A stretch of 64,000 nucleotides of DNA from Heterobilharzia americana (GCA_944470555.2 OX104127.1:25807661-25871660); one strand, 5' to 3'. Positions 42,231-54,350 are shown, counted from the first letter of the stretch. The notes: generated from the sequence alone by a model not told the origin. Program-made: numbers and translations.

Positions 42231-42815
42231 CCATGTGAATTCGTGACGCGTTACTATCGCTTGATCGTACTCACATTGGTTGCCTAGTCAGGACAGTCAA
42301 ACTGAAAACCATTATAGCCCCATATACCTACAGCTCAGCATGCTGAAATTAAGGGGTTAGAGAATATGATTTTCCAAAATGTTTTGTTGTGGTCAAAAAA
42401 AACGTTACAATATCAAGAAAGATAGATTAATCATCACCTGTGCACTAATTAGACAGATAGAGGTTTGGTAACAGTAGGCTGTCTGACAGACAGAAAGAAT
42501 TTAGCTTGTACGCAAGCAAAAGAAAAATAATTTCCTTACACTACCGTATAGGTTATCCATCTGCAACAAATCGTTCACTGCAACCTCCAATCATATGTAA
42601 GATCCAGATTGTTTTCAGTCTTCACATGTCTGCCCAGCTGTCTATCTCTCGATTTCCCTACATAATCATCGATTAACCAGTTGATCAGAAATGAGAGTTT
42701 TGATCTGTTAAAATAAATCATTTCATTAGTGTTTATTGAACCAACCCCAAGGAATTTAAGTCATCAACGATAAGCAGAATGAGAGAAAAAACCAAGATGG
42801 AACCCCGTACACAAG
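42231..42815. other. Unassigned DNA
   Basis: No gene or element recognised. Confidence 0.4.
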
Positions 42816-42819
42816 TACA

Positions 42820-43500
42820 CTGTTTCAAGTTACCACGCTTCATAGTAGCACATAAAGAACACATGAACAGAAAAAGACTGATATCGAAGTAGAAAAAGAG
42901 AATCATTAATTTGAAGATAGAGGTTAGTGTGAGTATTCAAGCCTTAGAAGACGTCAAAGAATGAATATATCTATGCTATTCTGACCATCTCAACAACAGT
43001 ACTCAACCACTCATTCCTATCTTCTAGGGGACCCTAGTCAGGCAATCTACATCTTCCTAAACGGCTCAGACCAATAGTCACACACTTCATCGGCTGATAC
43101 CACGTCTTCGTGTCGTCATTCTGAGGCCTCTTACGGCCTAATCCTGTTTCTCGCAGCATGGCGTATAAAGGTAGGCAGTGGCTCGCCACGCGCAACACAT
43201 ATTCGAGCCATCTCGGTCGACAAAGGTTCACAACATCATCCATCAACTTGTCTGTCTTGCTTAGTACCCTTCGTTTGACCTCATCGTTGCTCATACGGTG
43301 ATCCCATCAAACGCGAGGAACGACACGAAGACACCAGGGATCAAAACCCTGTGACTACTTCATGTCATCTACTTTTAACAGCCATGTTTCAAAGCCGTAT
43401 AACAAGAAAAAACGGACTGGAGTGGCGCAGTATACTCGACCTTCAATAGATAGTCCGATATCTCGCTGGTGCCACAGATAAGCACGATTTTAACGTCAGG
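42820..43500 (-). mobile_element. SR2-like LINE, 3' type 2, minus strand
   Basis: The best-preserved frame of this subfamily lies at 43,034-43,294: MSNDEVKRRVLSKTDKLMDD, then VVNLCRPRWLEYVLR, TKTWYQPMKCVTIGLSRLGR. It aligns with the SR2-like C-terminal region at 10.7-10.96 kb (VSNAEVRCRVLGRRGKSVDE). The 3' UTR (42,820-43,000) is that of type 2. The 5' part is lost near 43,500. Confidence 0.8.
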
Positions 43501-44143
43501 ATAAGAATGGTTCGTATATTCAGTATTACGCTTACGAATATGGATTAGTCAAGCCGCATTAATTAGCTGTCTTATCCATTTTGCGGGACTACTCGATCAG
43601 TGACACAAATTTTCCAATCCAGTTGGTATGAAAAACACGAATCTCAAGGACTATGAATACAATATCCAACCTTGTTAGGCATATAACAATCTATAATACA
43701 CTTAATGGAGTTGCTTGATACATACACCACACACATACAGTGTACTGCTCAAAGACCGTGATCATGTTTCCCTTCATTTAGCCTAAAATTAACTCTCATA
43801 GTCCAGTGATGACATGTTTATCCTCACTTGTCTGGAAATCTATAAACGCACAGAGGTAGTTAAAGGCATTTCAGTGAAGAAATTTTTGGTTCAAGATGGG
43901 GAAGATAATTGGTTTAATGTTCTCCTAGCTTTGACGTCTGTTCTTGGACGTCTTACCTCCAGACTAGGCGACTTCTTTATGGATTAGTTTAGTACCTTGA
44001 GATGACAGGAATATAGACAAGTTTCAACACGAGAAGTTGTGCCACATAACAGTGCAGAAAGCTACACCTTGAAACTGGGTTAAATGGTTCGAAAATCAGA
44101 ATGATTCGAATGCGGTCGAAAGTACATACTTCTACAAGGGGTA
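43501..44143. other. Unassigned DNA
   Basis: No gene or element recognised. One small minus-strand frame has no motif. Confidence 0.4.
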
Positions 44144-44144
44144 A

Positions 44145-44290
44145 ATTACTGCCTGAATAGCTCAGTAGTAATGTCACTGACTACAACACTGGTTTGAAGT
44201 GGGTTCGAATCTCATTGAGGACATCAGTTCCCTCAAGGTTGTAGATATGCCTTGCTGACAAGTACCAATAGGCACAAAATCTGGGTCCAA
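44145..44290 (+). repeat. Diverged tRNA-SINE, alpha-like
   Basis: A box 'gaatagctcagtagtaatg' and B box 'gtgggttcgaatctcattg' are well kept. The downstream block 'cttgctgacaagtacc', 'aataggcacaaaatctgggt' resembles a hammerhead in order but has core changes (CTGACAA; ACAAAA). It is an old or separate alpha-like lineage. Confidence 0.65.
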
Positions 44291-44559
44291 AACTTTTGCC
44301 GATTGCCTCCAACCAAATAATGTACATACTCACTAGAAATTGGGAAAATCTTAGATAGACAATAATTTTCAGTTGCTACTTGATCCATTATCAAATTATC
44401 AGTGGTATACGATGAGCAGCGATGAATATGATAATATCCTCTATTCTTAGAAGATTAATCCATTGAGTTATCTTAAATAAATGATATTCATAACAGCCTC
44501 CATTTATCACTTGTAAATTCCAGTCGTTGATTGGATCGAATAAATCGGTCAGTATTAGC

Positions 44560-44800
44560 ATATGGGTTCCTGTATGGATACCTAGAGATTGCCGGTATTT
44601 TCAGTTTCCAAAGTGTTGATGACGGTTAGAAGTTAGTAGTGGGATCCAGAACGCACATTCGTCCTATTTTGGACCCGTCAGGTGAATGTACCTGCCTTTC
44701 AGTGAATGATTTTATCCCCACTAAGACCAACAATATTAAACACACAAACCATCAGGTCACTGGGTCACGACAACCATCCGTTGTGAGACGGTCATAGTAT
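44560..44800 (-). repeat. SINE alpha, minus strand, hammerhead mutated
   Basis: On the minus strand 'gtacattcac' leads to CTGACGG (A9 changed to G), stem II, GGACGAAT (GAAA lost) and 'gttctggatcccact'. The tRNA-like head lies at about 44,730-44,790. It should not cleave. Confidence 0.8.
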
Positions 44801-45533
44801 AACTTTGATGTTATAGCTTACAAACCTCAGTCTTTGACTGTTCAAAATGTTGCTAAGCAGACTGAAAGTGGTATACACAAGTGATAACTAGCCTTAACTG
44901 ACTAAAACTTGAATAAATAAAAAGGTCAGAATGAATCTAGAAACTTAACTTCAACGTTATCAATGTGTACACACACCTAAGGTGTATATTTCTTAGCTTT
45001 ATTCAATTTGTACAAATCACAGTTTGATACCTTTTGATCAAAACACAACCAACTGACATCAAAGTAAATCCAAGATATCTATCTCTACCTATTTCAATGA
45101 CAAACAACAGAATTTATCTATACTCAGTATAAAGTGATCCTTTAAACATACATACATGCCTCAGAATTCGAATACTAAAATTTTCACTACTAACCTACAC
45201 TTCGTTGTTAATAAGCTACCGAGTTGTGATTTGCACTAATCACTGACGTGTATACTAAATACATATGTGTATAACATGCACCACTCCGTTAGAACTGATG
45301 TGCCAATAATAAACATTGATTTATACATATAACTTCTGACACGACTATAGTGATGTGTGTCCCATGTAAGCATAGACATAAAGTTTAACCTGGTCTAACC
45401 GATATACGTAGGCAGAAACAGATTAGATACATGTATTGATGCACATTTAGTTCACGACTGTACTAATTATTAAAATTACAGGACAATTACAAGACATTCT
45501 AAACATGGAATAGATCAACAAATCTATGTGACT
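44801..45533. other. Unassigned DNA
   Basis: AT-rich. No gene or element recognised. Confidence 0.4.
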
Positions 45534-45548
45534 ATCATCCGCATGAAA

Positions 45549-47290
45549 CCAATGAAAGCTAGTTACCGAAGAGGAGAAACAAAGGAAACAATCAGCTGAC
45601 CACTTCAAAAAACTCTTGAGTCAACCCATCGCCTGCAACACCCCCAGAAATACCAGTGAACACAAACCCTCCGACGAAAGCAGAAGTGGAGTCCTGAACG
45701 TTATAAAGCTGCTGAAAGCCGGGAAAGCAGCAGGACCATATGGAGTTCCCTTAGAAGCACTCAAAACGGACGCACAGACAACACTGGACATGCTCAAACC
45801 ATTACTACAGGAGATGTGCAAGCAAGGAAAGGTACCTGCCAAGTGATTAGAAGAATGGCTACCTTGGCAAACTCCCAAACAACCTTAGTGATCTAAGTCT
45901 TTGCAACAACTGAAGTGAAATCATGCTCCTGTTCAACCAAAGCAAGCAAAGCATTAAGCCACATCATCCTGGACAAACTAGAAAATGGTTTCCAGTCAAA
46001 ATCATGACCACAACAAGCTGGCTGGCTTCAGGAAAAACAAATCGTGTGCAAACCAAATTGCAACGCTAGGCATCATCACAGAACAGAGCATAGAATGGCA
46101 GTCAAATCTCTACCTCAAATTCATCCACTTTGAAAAGGCCTTCGATATCTTCGACCGAGAAGTAACTTGGCAGCTGCTTCAACACTACGGTTTCAGTCCC
46201 ACAAACCGTCATCAACCTCATTCAACAGTTATATACGATATGATGCTGCATGCCAAGTGATTCACAATGGAAAGCTCAGCTCAATGATGCCTTTCAAGCG
46301 AGGTGAAGACAGGAGTAAAACAAGGCTGTTGCCAACTATCACCGATCATCTTCCTCATTGTGATCAACTAGACTGGACTGGATCATGCAGCAAACCGTGG
46401 GGAGCAAGAAGACGGGCATACGCTGGCTGGACCGATGAAAAGACTCCAGGAGAAGATTTCGATTTCGCCAACCATTATGACTCATGTCTAATGTCTTCTC
46501 GCACAAACTCGAAGATCCATAGGCAAAAACCAACAATTTCGTAGAAGAGGCGAGGCAGCGAAGACAGGACTTCCTTCAGGTGAACGTAGAGAAGACCGCG
46601 GTGACGAAGATACCTAACCAACAACAACAAGCACCAATCACCGTCAGTGGAAAATAGTCTCTTCTTAACCTACCTAGGCAGGATCGTTTCAACCACAGGC
46701 GGCCAGGATCAAAAGACCACAAAACAGGCTTTCATTATTCTGAAATCAGTGTGGAAATCTACTGCACTCAGCATAAAGCATGAACAACATCCGGATTTTC
46801 AACAATAATGCCAGTCAAGTCAGTGTTTCTATGTGGTGGTGGTTCAGAAACTCGGCGTGTCACCAGAAGCATTTCCAGCAAATTACAGACATTCATCAAC
46901 GGCTGCCTCCTACAGTCACTCGATACTGAAGATGAGATGGCCAGAATAATAAGAATAAGCAACAAGGAACTCTGGCTGGCAACGAACCAACCAAGAACCT
47001 ATCACTCAACAAATATGCAGAAGAAAGTGGAAATGGATTGGATTAGACATACATCGAGAAGACGATTTAGGGGCGTCACGTTCCAGGCCAGGCCCTAGAA
47101 TGGAACTCAAGTGGGAAACGACAAGTTGGGGGTTCGAGGGTCACATGGAGATCGTGTGAGGAAGAAATGAGAGCTTCTGGGAAGCAGTGGAGCCAGGTTA
47201 AAAAGACTGCAGAGAACAGAGTGAAGTGGGGACGTGCTACTGAAGCCCTATGTTCCACTAGGAACCCAAGGGACAAATAACAATAATATA
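45549..47290 (+). mobile_element. RTE-B LINE, 5'-truncated, with target-site duplication
   Basis: A 15-bp duplication with two mismatches flanks it ('atcatccgcatgaaa' at 45,534-45,548; 'atcatccagatgaaa' at 47,291-47,305). The element starts before the RT (GKAAGPYGVPLEALK), has motif A FIHFEKAFDIFDREVTW (changed SVD to IFD), a frameshifted motif B/C region and the family's 3' end. Divergence between the duplications and the many stops make it older than copies 1 and 2. It shares subfamily changes with 16.0 kb and 3.1 kb. Confidence 0.9.
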
Positions 47291-47305
47291 ATCATCCAGA
47301 TGAAA

Positions 47306-48269
47306 AAATTATCTACCTATGACATCGTAAATGGTTTGCAACGGTTTTTTAGATCCCGTGGAAACATATCTCTTGAAGGATTGACAATAAATTGGGTCTT
47401 GTGTACTACTGCGAGCGTGTGGATAGTTGAAACTTCGCGGTTGCCCACACTATAGAACGCTATTTCTTCTTAAGGTCTTAGAAAGAGTAAAAGATTTGTG
47501 TGACCGCAGAGCCTATGGGACATCTGTTTGAGGTCTGTCACACACTACATTTTGAGGATTGTTGTTTTGAAATCTACTACTTCCTGTTGGGAACGCAGCA
47601 TCAGCGCGGCATTGCTGGTCAACTGTAACTTCTTTTCGTCTTATCACGATTCAAATGACCATTCTGAAACGGTAGGACCTCAAAGGAACAAGCGTACTGA
47701 ACAATGTAAGCCATTGGGTCATTGTGATATGCAAGCCCGACCACCACATCAAGGTAGCAACTATCGGCCCAATAAATATTTATGTTATATACGAACGGAC
47801 ACAGAAGAAAACAGGAATAACAGGAATCGAAATAAAACAAAAAACTTAGTTAAAAGGAAGACAGTGTACATCTTGAAGATAGCAAAAGTATACGTAGAGA
47901 GAAGAAACTCACCGAATTTTCAGACTATTCAATATCCCAAACACCAAATGGTGTGCTTAATATAATGACTGCCGAAGTATTTTGCTTATCAAGTCACTTA
48001 AGTGAGATTACATTGGAAGAGAGCCAAAGATGGCCAGGCGAAGAGGTGGCCACGTGGTACTGTTAGCTGTATCAACCGGGATTGATGCACTTCAGTGCAA
48101 AGTTCTACATCGATTTATCTGTCTGCATCAAGATGTCAGGAGTTGAATGTTATATGAAGAAAAAGAACTACTTTTTCTTAACATGATACTAAGGCAAAGA
48201 GCAGAGACAATGTGATAGAATCAAGTAGGGTAAGAAACTTACAAATTCATCGGACGTAACAAACAACTA
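47306..48269. other. Unassigned DNA with a 145-codon open frame
   Basis: The plus-strand frame 47,528-47,965 (145 codons) has a Cys-containing start and a basic Asn/Lys/Arg-rich C-terminal half. No family is recognised. The overlapping minus-strand frame is a shadow. It may be a relic of an unrecognised retroelement. The region 48,000-48,110 is less AT-rich, but nothing could be named. Confidence 0.3.
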
Positions 48270-48534
48270 TCCCTAAATCAAACCTCGCCTGGTTAACTAG
48301 TTCACTGGTTAATAGCCGGTCCTAAGCTCGGGTAAAGAGGGAAGGTTAGGCATAAAGCTAGCAACCTTACCCCTCAAAGCTAATCTAACCACTAAAGAAA
48401 CTTAAAAGCACAAATAAAATATAAAAAATAAAAACAGAATTATTCCTCGCTGGAATCGGAGAGACGAAATGACGCCACTCCATGAAAGACTTCGGGAAGC
48501 CAATTGGCCGATGTATCTCCTCATCTCTCGATGA

Positions 48535-49500
48535 AAGTGAAAATAAACGTGGAGACATGGAATGTCCGCACCATGTTTGAACCCAGTAAGGCAGCCCAGA
48601 TTGCAAGGAGATGAGAAGGTATCACATTGAAGTGCTAGGAATTTGCGAAAGTAGATGGAATGGAAGTGGACTCTACAAACTGTCAACTGGAGAATCAATA
48701 ATCTACTCCGATATTGTCACCCACACGACAACCACGAGCACACTGAGTTATGGAGTGGCTATCATGATGTCCTCAAGAGCATCGAAGGCTCTCATGCAGT
48801 GGGAACCAGTCTCCTCCAAGATCAGGATCATGACAGCAAGATGGATTCAACTCAAAAGGAAGGAAGGTTACAATCATTCACTGCTACGCTGTGCACCTAC
48901 AAATAATGCAGAGCAAGAGAAAAAGGAGGGATTCTACAGACAACTGCAATCAACACTGGACAAGACCCAACCCCAGTTGGCAACATCAAAATTCTAATGG
49001 GTGACATGAAAGCCGAATAGGGAGCGGACAACACAGGAAGAGAACTAACCATGGGTCGAGAAGCGCTAAGTGAAATGAACGAGAATGGAGAATTGTTTGC
49101 TGATTTCTATGCATTCAACGATTTGGTGATTGGAGGCACTGTGTTCAAGCACAAGGATATCCACAAAGCGAGCGACATGGATTTCACCAGACACCAAGAC
49201 ACACTAAAAATCAGATCGACTTCATCTCAATCTCAAGAAAGTGGAGACGCAGTCTACTTAACACAAGGTCAAGAAGAGGAGCAGATGTAGGCTCAGACCA
49301 CTATCTAGTGCAAGCAACTTTCAAAATCAAGTTAAAAGCCTTCAAGGGAGCTGGTGATAGACCTCAATTCAAGTGCAACACTCGGAAACTGAAGGATGAA
49401 ACTACAAAGGAGATCTTCAAGGCAGCCATCGAGACAAAATGGAGATATCGAGCAACATCCCTGAAGAAACCTGTGTGGAAGAACACTGGAACTCTTTGAA
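48535..49500 (+). pseudogene. RTE-A endonuclease (copy 2)
   Basis: NVETWNVRTMFEPSK is followed by a one-base deletion at 'gcaaggagatgag' (copy 1 has an extra g), then the frame 48,611-48,997 with EVLGICESRWNGSGLYK and SYGVAIMMSS. The same TAA/TAG lesion near 49,000-49,020 as in copy 1 ends it. The frame 49,051-49,290 resumes with MGREALSEMNENGELFADFY and NDLVIGGT but shifts before the SDH motif. Confidence 0.85.
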
Positions 49501-49979
49501 AGCTATGTAGAAAGAAACCTGCACAACCGTATTAGGAAGGAAGAAGAAGCGAAGCAAGGAATGGATCTCGATGGACACATGGAAGCTGATAGAGCAGGGA
49601 GAGGATGGTGAAGTAGAAGATAAACCAGTGCAAGGACGCTCAAAGAGAGGAGGAACTGAGTACAATGTATAAAACACCACACTGGACAAAGAAGTGAAGA
49701 AGAGTGGGCGTCAAGAAAAAAAAAACACTTCCACGACACATTGGCAAGTGAAGTAGAACAGCCTGCAGGTAAGAGAGACCTGACAACACTATATCAAATA
49801 ACCAGGTTACTATCTGGAAGGGAAGAGATCAACACAGATGAAACCAGTAAAAGATGAAGAAGGAAATTTGATTACGAAAGAGAAACAAAGGAAACGATGG
49901 GCTGACCATTTGAAAAAGCTCTTGAACAGACCACCACCTGCACTTCGTCTAGAAATACCACCTGCAGCCGCTGGACTAC

Positions 49980-51560
49980 AAATGAACATAAGTCCTCCAA
50001 CGAAAATGGAAGTTCTGAACGCCACAAAGCTATCGAAATGTGGGAAAGCAGCAGGGCCAAATAAAAGTACCGCAAGAAGCACTGAGAACAGACGCAGAGA
50101 CAACAGAGGACATGCTCACACCACACCATTATTGCAGAAGGTCTGGAAGGAAGGGAAGGTACCTGGCTAGTGATTTGAAGAAGGGTTACCTTGTCAAACT
50201 GCCGAAGAAGGGAGACCTCAGTATTTGCAAGAACTGGTGCGGAATCACTCTCCTGTCCACCCAAAGCAAGCAAAATATTAAGCCGCATCATCCTAGAGAG
50301 GCCTAAAGACGCACTGGATTCAAAACTACGACCGGAACAGGCAGGCTTCAGAAAGTACAAATCATGTGCAGACCAAATTGCAACGCCACTCTACGCATCA
50401 TCATACAACAGACCATAGAATGGCATTCAGCTCTCTACCTCAACTTCATCGACTTTGAGAAGGCCTTTGACAGCGTCGACCGAGAAGTAATTTGGAAACT
50501 GCTTCACTACTACGGAGTACCGCAAACCTTTATCCGCCTCATTCAACATCTATATGAAGATGCCACATGCCAAGTAATCCACAATGAAAAGCTCAGTGAT
50601 GCTTTCGCAGTCAAGACAGGAGTGAAACAAGGTTGCCTACTATCCCCCATGATATTCCTGATTGTGGTGGACTGGATCATGCAGCAAACAGTAGGTAGCG
50701 AGAAGAGGGGGGATACACTGGACGACGGAAAAGAACCTAGAGGACTTGGATTTCGCCGATGACTTGTGCCTGATGTCACATAAACTGGAAGATCTGCAGG
50801 CAAAAACTAACAAGTTGATAGAAGAGGCAGCGAAGACGGACTTCAAGTGAATATAGAGAAGACAGAGGTGATGAAGATACCGCACCACCACCATCAACAA
50901 AAACAACAAACTCCAGTCACCGTCAACGGGAGAAACTTGAAGGAGGTAACCTCCTTCACTTATCTAGGAAGCACTGTTTCAACTACAGGCGGGACGGACG
51001 AGGACGTCAAAGTCAGAATCGGAAAAGCAAGACAGGCGTTCATTAGCCTGAAACCAGTGTGGAGATCTTCTGCACTCAGCATGTGGAACAAGATACGGAT
51101 TTTCAACACCAACGTCAGTCAAGTCAGTGCTTGTGTATGGTTCAGAGACTTGACGCGTTACGAAAGGTATTTCCAATAAACTAAAGACATTCATCAACAA
51201 CTGACAACACTGTCTCGTTACTGAAGATCAGATGTATTGGCAGAAAGAATAAGCAACAAGGTGCTCTGGGAACGAACCAACCAAGAACCTATCACGCAAC
51301 AAATATGCAGGAGGAAGTTGAGATGGATTGGGCATGCACTGAGAAGGCCGACGGAGGACATCACGCGTCAGGCCCTCGAGTGGAATCTCCATGGGAAGCG
51401 ACGAGTTGGACGTCCGAGGGTGACATGGAGGAGGTCGTGCGAGGAGGAAATGAGAGCTTCTGGGCTGTCGTGGAACCAGGTTCAAAAGATCTCAGAGAAC
51501 AGAGGTCACTGGAGACGTGCTACTGAAGCCCTATGTTCCACTAGGAACCCAAGGGACTAA
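49980..51560 (+). pseudogene. RTE-A reverse transcriptase region (copy 2)
   Basis: The RT begins with KMEVLNATKLSKCGKAAGPN. It carries the same gtacctggcTAG and aggccTAAag breaks as copy 1, then a frame at 50,364-50,762 with motif A (LNFIDFEKAFDSVDRE) and motif B (KTGVKQGCLLSPMIFLIVVD). An extra G in the run at 50,706-50,711 shifts the frame before motif C (FADDLCLMSHK, in another phase). The C-terminal part is in two further frames (50,847-51,179 and 51,237-51,560). Confidence 0.88.
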
Positions 51561-51669
51561 TAAATAAATAAAATATTCCCTAAATCAATGAAACAGATTT
51601 GTGACACTGAATATTGGTCAGTTGTTTCATGCATACGGCTTCAGCATGATCGACTTGCCAATGTAGAGT

Positions 51670-51915
51670 TGAGAATGACTCATTTAAAATAGATTAAGTT
51701 GAAATTAGTTTTTATCACACACTGATATCAATTGGAGAACCACTAAAAGCCTGGGAGTATTGGACAGCCGTTTTGTCTCAGTTTAGGACGGGATCATCAA
51801 TGTACACTGCTGAAGACTCCTCAATTTGGGATCAAACAACTGTCCAGTACACCTAGGTTTTCAATAGTTCTTACACTGATGTCAATATCTATGATGAATA
51901 CTACTTTCAAATAAA
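51670..51915. repeat. SINE beta hammerhead/tail palindrome
   Basis: The left part is a minus-strand tail and hammerhead-like piece ('ctgatatcaattggaga', 'attggacagccgttttgtc'). The right part (from about 51,790) is the same in plus orientation ('tgctgaagactcctca'-like, 'aactgtccagtacacc', tail). Both lack the tRNA-like head. It is a compact snap-back unit. Confidence 0.75.
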
Positions 51916-52149
51916 AGAAATTCCTTCAAACTATCAATTGGATATTAATTCAAAATTAAAACGGTGATACCCTTTTCAATTTAGCACTCTGTAGGGTTTC
52001 CCCAAACGTTGGTCAGAGCCTAGAGATACACCAACAATAGTAGAAGAGATACGAAACAAAAGCGTGGATAAAAATACCATAGTAACAGTTCGTATCTGAA
52101 TAGTAGGCTATCATATCAATAAATTTTATGGAAGATAAACTAAACCAAC

Positions 52150-52340
52150 GAAAAACCTCCCCTACACTTCCATCAGTTGAAGTTGCCACACTTCACGGTA
52201 GAATACGGAGAATAGGTGGATAGAAAAGGAGTGATGTCGAAGCAAACATAGTTATGTGAGAGGATAAAAAAAATCTTAAGATGAAGGTTAGTGAGACTAG
52301 AAAGCTTTGGGAGACGTCAAAAAGTGAATATGTGTATGAC
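52150..52340 (-). mobile_element. SR2-like LINE 3' end (type 2)
   Basis: The block 'gaagttgccacacttcacgg', 'gagtgatgtcgaagc' and 'gacgtcaaaaagtgaatat' matches the 3' UTR at 42,825-42,970 and 62,310-62,440. Only the 3' UTR is present. Confidence 0.75.
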
Positions 52341-52344
52341 TTAA

Positions 52345-52890
52345 CCTGAAAGGCTGCCCTAGCAACTGCTGAGATAACCAATTAGGCTTCAATATTCTAT
52401 GAGAAACTATCTTTCTAGATTACCGAAACCTGATTCGTTATTACAGCAGTTGCTAGGGTGGTCTTTTAAGTCAGCCGAAATAACCAATTTAACTTGCGTA
52501 TTTTATGAAAATCTCCCTTTTCAGGAGAAATGAAGAAACCTTATTAGTTTATTCGATCGTTCATAGGGTGGTCTATGATGTAAATACATAGAGCGAATTT
52601 AAGGGCGACTTTAAAGACCACCCTAGCAACTGCTGAAATGACCAATCAGGCTTTGATATATCACCTGGACAAGTACTTCTCCACAAAATAAAGGAAGGTA
52701 ATTGGCTATCACATTAGTTGCTAAGGTGGCCTTTAAAGTCAATCACCCGAATTGAAAGGCTACCTTAGTAACTACTGAGATAACCAATCATGTTTTTCCA
52801 TTTTAAAAATAACTGCCTTTTCAATCAAAATCTGAAAAGGTGATTGGCTATTTCAGTAATTGTTAGCATGGCCTTTAAAGTTGCCTGACA
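52345..52890. repeat. Palindromic X-box/CCAAT-like motif array 2
   Basis: The same unit as at 37.6-38.0 kb in alternating orientation. Clear plus units start near 52,350 ('ctgccctagcaactgctg', then 'ataaccaatta'), 52,612 ('agaccaccctagcaactgct', 'gaccaatcagg') and 52,755 ('ggctaccttagtaactactg', 'ataaccaatca'). Clear minus units lie near 52,430-52,470, 52,545-52,575, 52,708-52,738 and 52,840-52,880. Spacers often contain 'ttttatgaaaatc'-like AT-rich sequence. The SR2-like 3' end abuts it on the left. Confidence 0.75.
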
Positions 52891-53465
52891 AATAGCCTGA
52901 CAGTTTAGAAAATATCAGTAATTTACACACTTTTATATACTAGAGCTGAAAGATGCAGTTATTATAACTACTCTTGCATAATATTTGAAAATATCTCCTC
53001 TTTCAATCTGTATTGTATCAACACTTAAGAAGGCTTTGAAAACAGAATTGAGCCACCTGTCTACTCACACATGATCTCGCGCACTTTATGCACATGTATT
53101 CTCCATACAGTGTCTAGTAATGGTAACACAATATAGGCCCATAAAAAGCAGACAGGTTATTTTCAATCAATATTTCCATTAAGATTACAGTTTAATAAAT
53201 AATTAATCTGTGTATTAATCTTTGGCAGTTATTCACACAAGTGTTACTATAGTAGCATGGTTGTTTAAAAACACTTAAGATTTAGTATATATAAGAAGTG
53301 TAGATACACATGTTTGCATGTATGGAAAACCAGCTTACTTATGAAGCATTTACTGTTAATTCCCTTTATCGGTTAAATATAGCCGGTCTCAACAACAAAG
53401 GGAGGGAGAGAGAGAGAGAGAGTCAGCTGACCAAAGTATAACAAAATGGTTCACTAGGCAATCGT
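52891..53465. other. Unassigned DNA with (GA)n
   Basis: A (GA)n tract lies at about 53,403-53,421. No gene or element recognised. Confidence 0.5.
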
Positions 53466-53469
53466 TTCT

Positions 53470-53690
53470 ATTAATGATGGTTAGTAGCTAGCAACTGAAT
53501 CCAGGACATGTATCTCGTCCTATTTTAAGACTCGTCAGTTGAATGTACTTGCATTCCAGTGAGCGATGTTGTCCTCACCAAGACTCGAAGTCGAGATCGA
53601 TCGCTTCAAATGCCACAGCGTTAATCCACTGGGCCAAACAGTCACGTTAGCCACTTCTTGTGCGACAGGTATAGTTTTTATATTGGGTCT
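53470..53690 (-). repeat. SINE alpha, minus strand, hammerhead mutated
   Basis: The minus strand has a tRNA-like head with 'gcccagtggattaacgctg' and 'tcgagtcttgg', the spacer 'acaacatcgctcac', 'gtacattcaa', CTGACGA, a stem II and then GACGAGA (GAAA changed to GAGA), and 'gtcctggattcag'. The single core change should abolish or strongly reduce cleavage. Confidence 0.85.
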
Positions 53691-53799
53691 CCAACTTTCT
53701 GAATAGAATCTGAGAGATAATCCAACTCAGTGGCTTGAGACAGTAGCATACATGTCCCTTCCACTGCTAAAAGTTAGGATCAAGGTAGTCAATTCCAGT

Positions 53800-54150
53800 T
53801 CAGTATTCACCACTGACTGATATCAGTTGAAGAAACGTTGAGGCATTGGACAGCTTTTCCACCCTACTATAGGACTCTTCAGCAGCGGGACCCTATGATC
53901 CCGCTTGCCGGGGTCGAACTCAGAATCTCCAGGCCCCACAGTCAGTACACTACCATTGAATCACTGGTCCGAAATCCAGTGGTCCACATTTACCTACCTT
54001 CAACAGTTCACGATATACCAAAACTCCATCCAATGGAATCGTTGAGTAACTGTCTTCACATCTAACTTGGTTGACCCCACCGGTTACAACTTCACACTAG
54101 GACATATAAGTATTACATCTGGAAGCAAGTCACCAATAAGCACTAGATTA
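53800..54150 (-). repeat. SINE beta, full length, minus strand
   Basis: Lead at the right end, A box ('gtgattcaatggtagtg'), B-box region ('tctgagttcgacccc'), hammerhead-like block ('ctgctgaagagtcc', 'agggtggaaaagctgtccaa') and tail. The block has changes in GGACGAAA (GGTGGAAA). Confidence 0.8.
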
Positions 54151-54154
54151 ATTC

Positions 54155-54350
54155 AATTTGGATATCTGTGGGGACTTATTTATTGATTTCAGGTTTGTAT
54201 TCATCATGGACTGACATCAGTTGGAGAAACATTAGGAATCTGGAAGAACTGGACAGCTGTTTCGTCCTAGTATTGGACTCCTCAGTATGGTGAGTACCAA
54301 CCTGAAATCAATAAATAAATTCCCACAAACCTCCAAACTGAAAATACTGA
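54155..54350. repeat. SINE beta snap-back palindrome
   Basis: 'ttatttattgatttcaggtt' near 54,176 is the exact complement of 'aacctgaaatcaataaataa' near 54,300. The left half is the minus-strand tail and a hammerhead-like block with intact CTGAGGA and GGACGAAACAGCTGTCC. The right half is tail only. The tRNA-like head is missing. It has the same design as 445-639. Confidence 0.8.

Larger units (their letters stand above)
48281..51576 (+). mobile_element. RTE-A LINE copy 2, near full length
   Basis: It is flanked by 'tccctaaatca' at 48,270-48,280 and 51,577-51,587, a different target from copy 1, so it is an independent insertion. Organisation is as in copy 1 (5' UTR, endonuclease, RT, (TAAA)n-type tail), 3.30 kb. 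Large parts are nearly identical to copy 1 including shared inactivating changes, but 49,060-50,090 differs more. Confidence 0.95.

Noticed and set aside
47528..47965. 145-codon plus-strand frame as a host gene
   Set aside because: No recognisable domain and surrounded by mobile DNA; kept only as an unassigned region.
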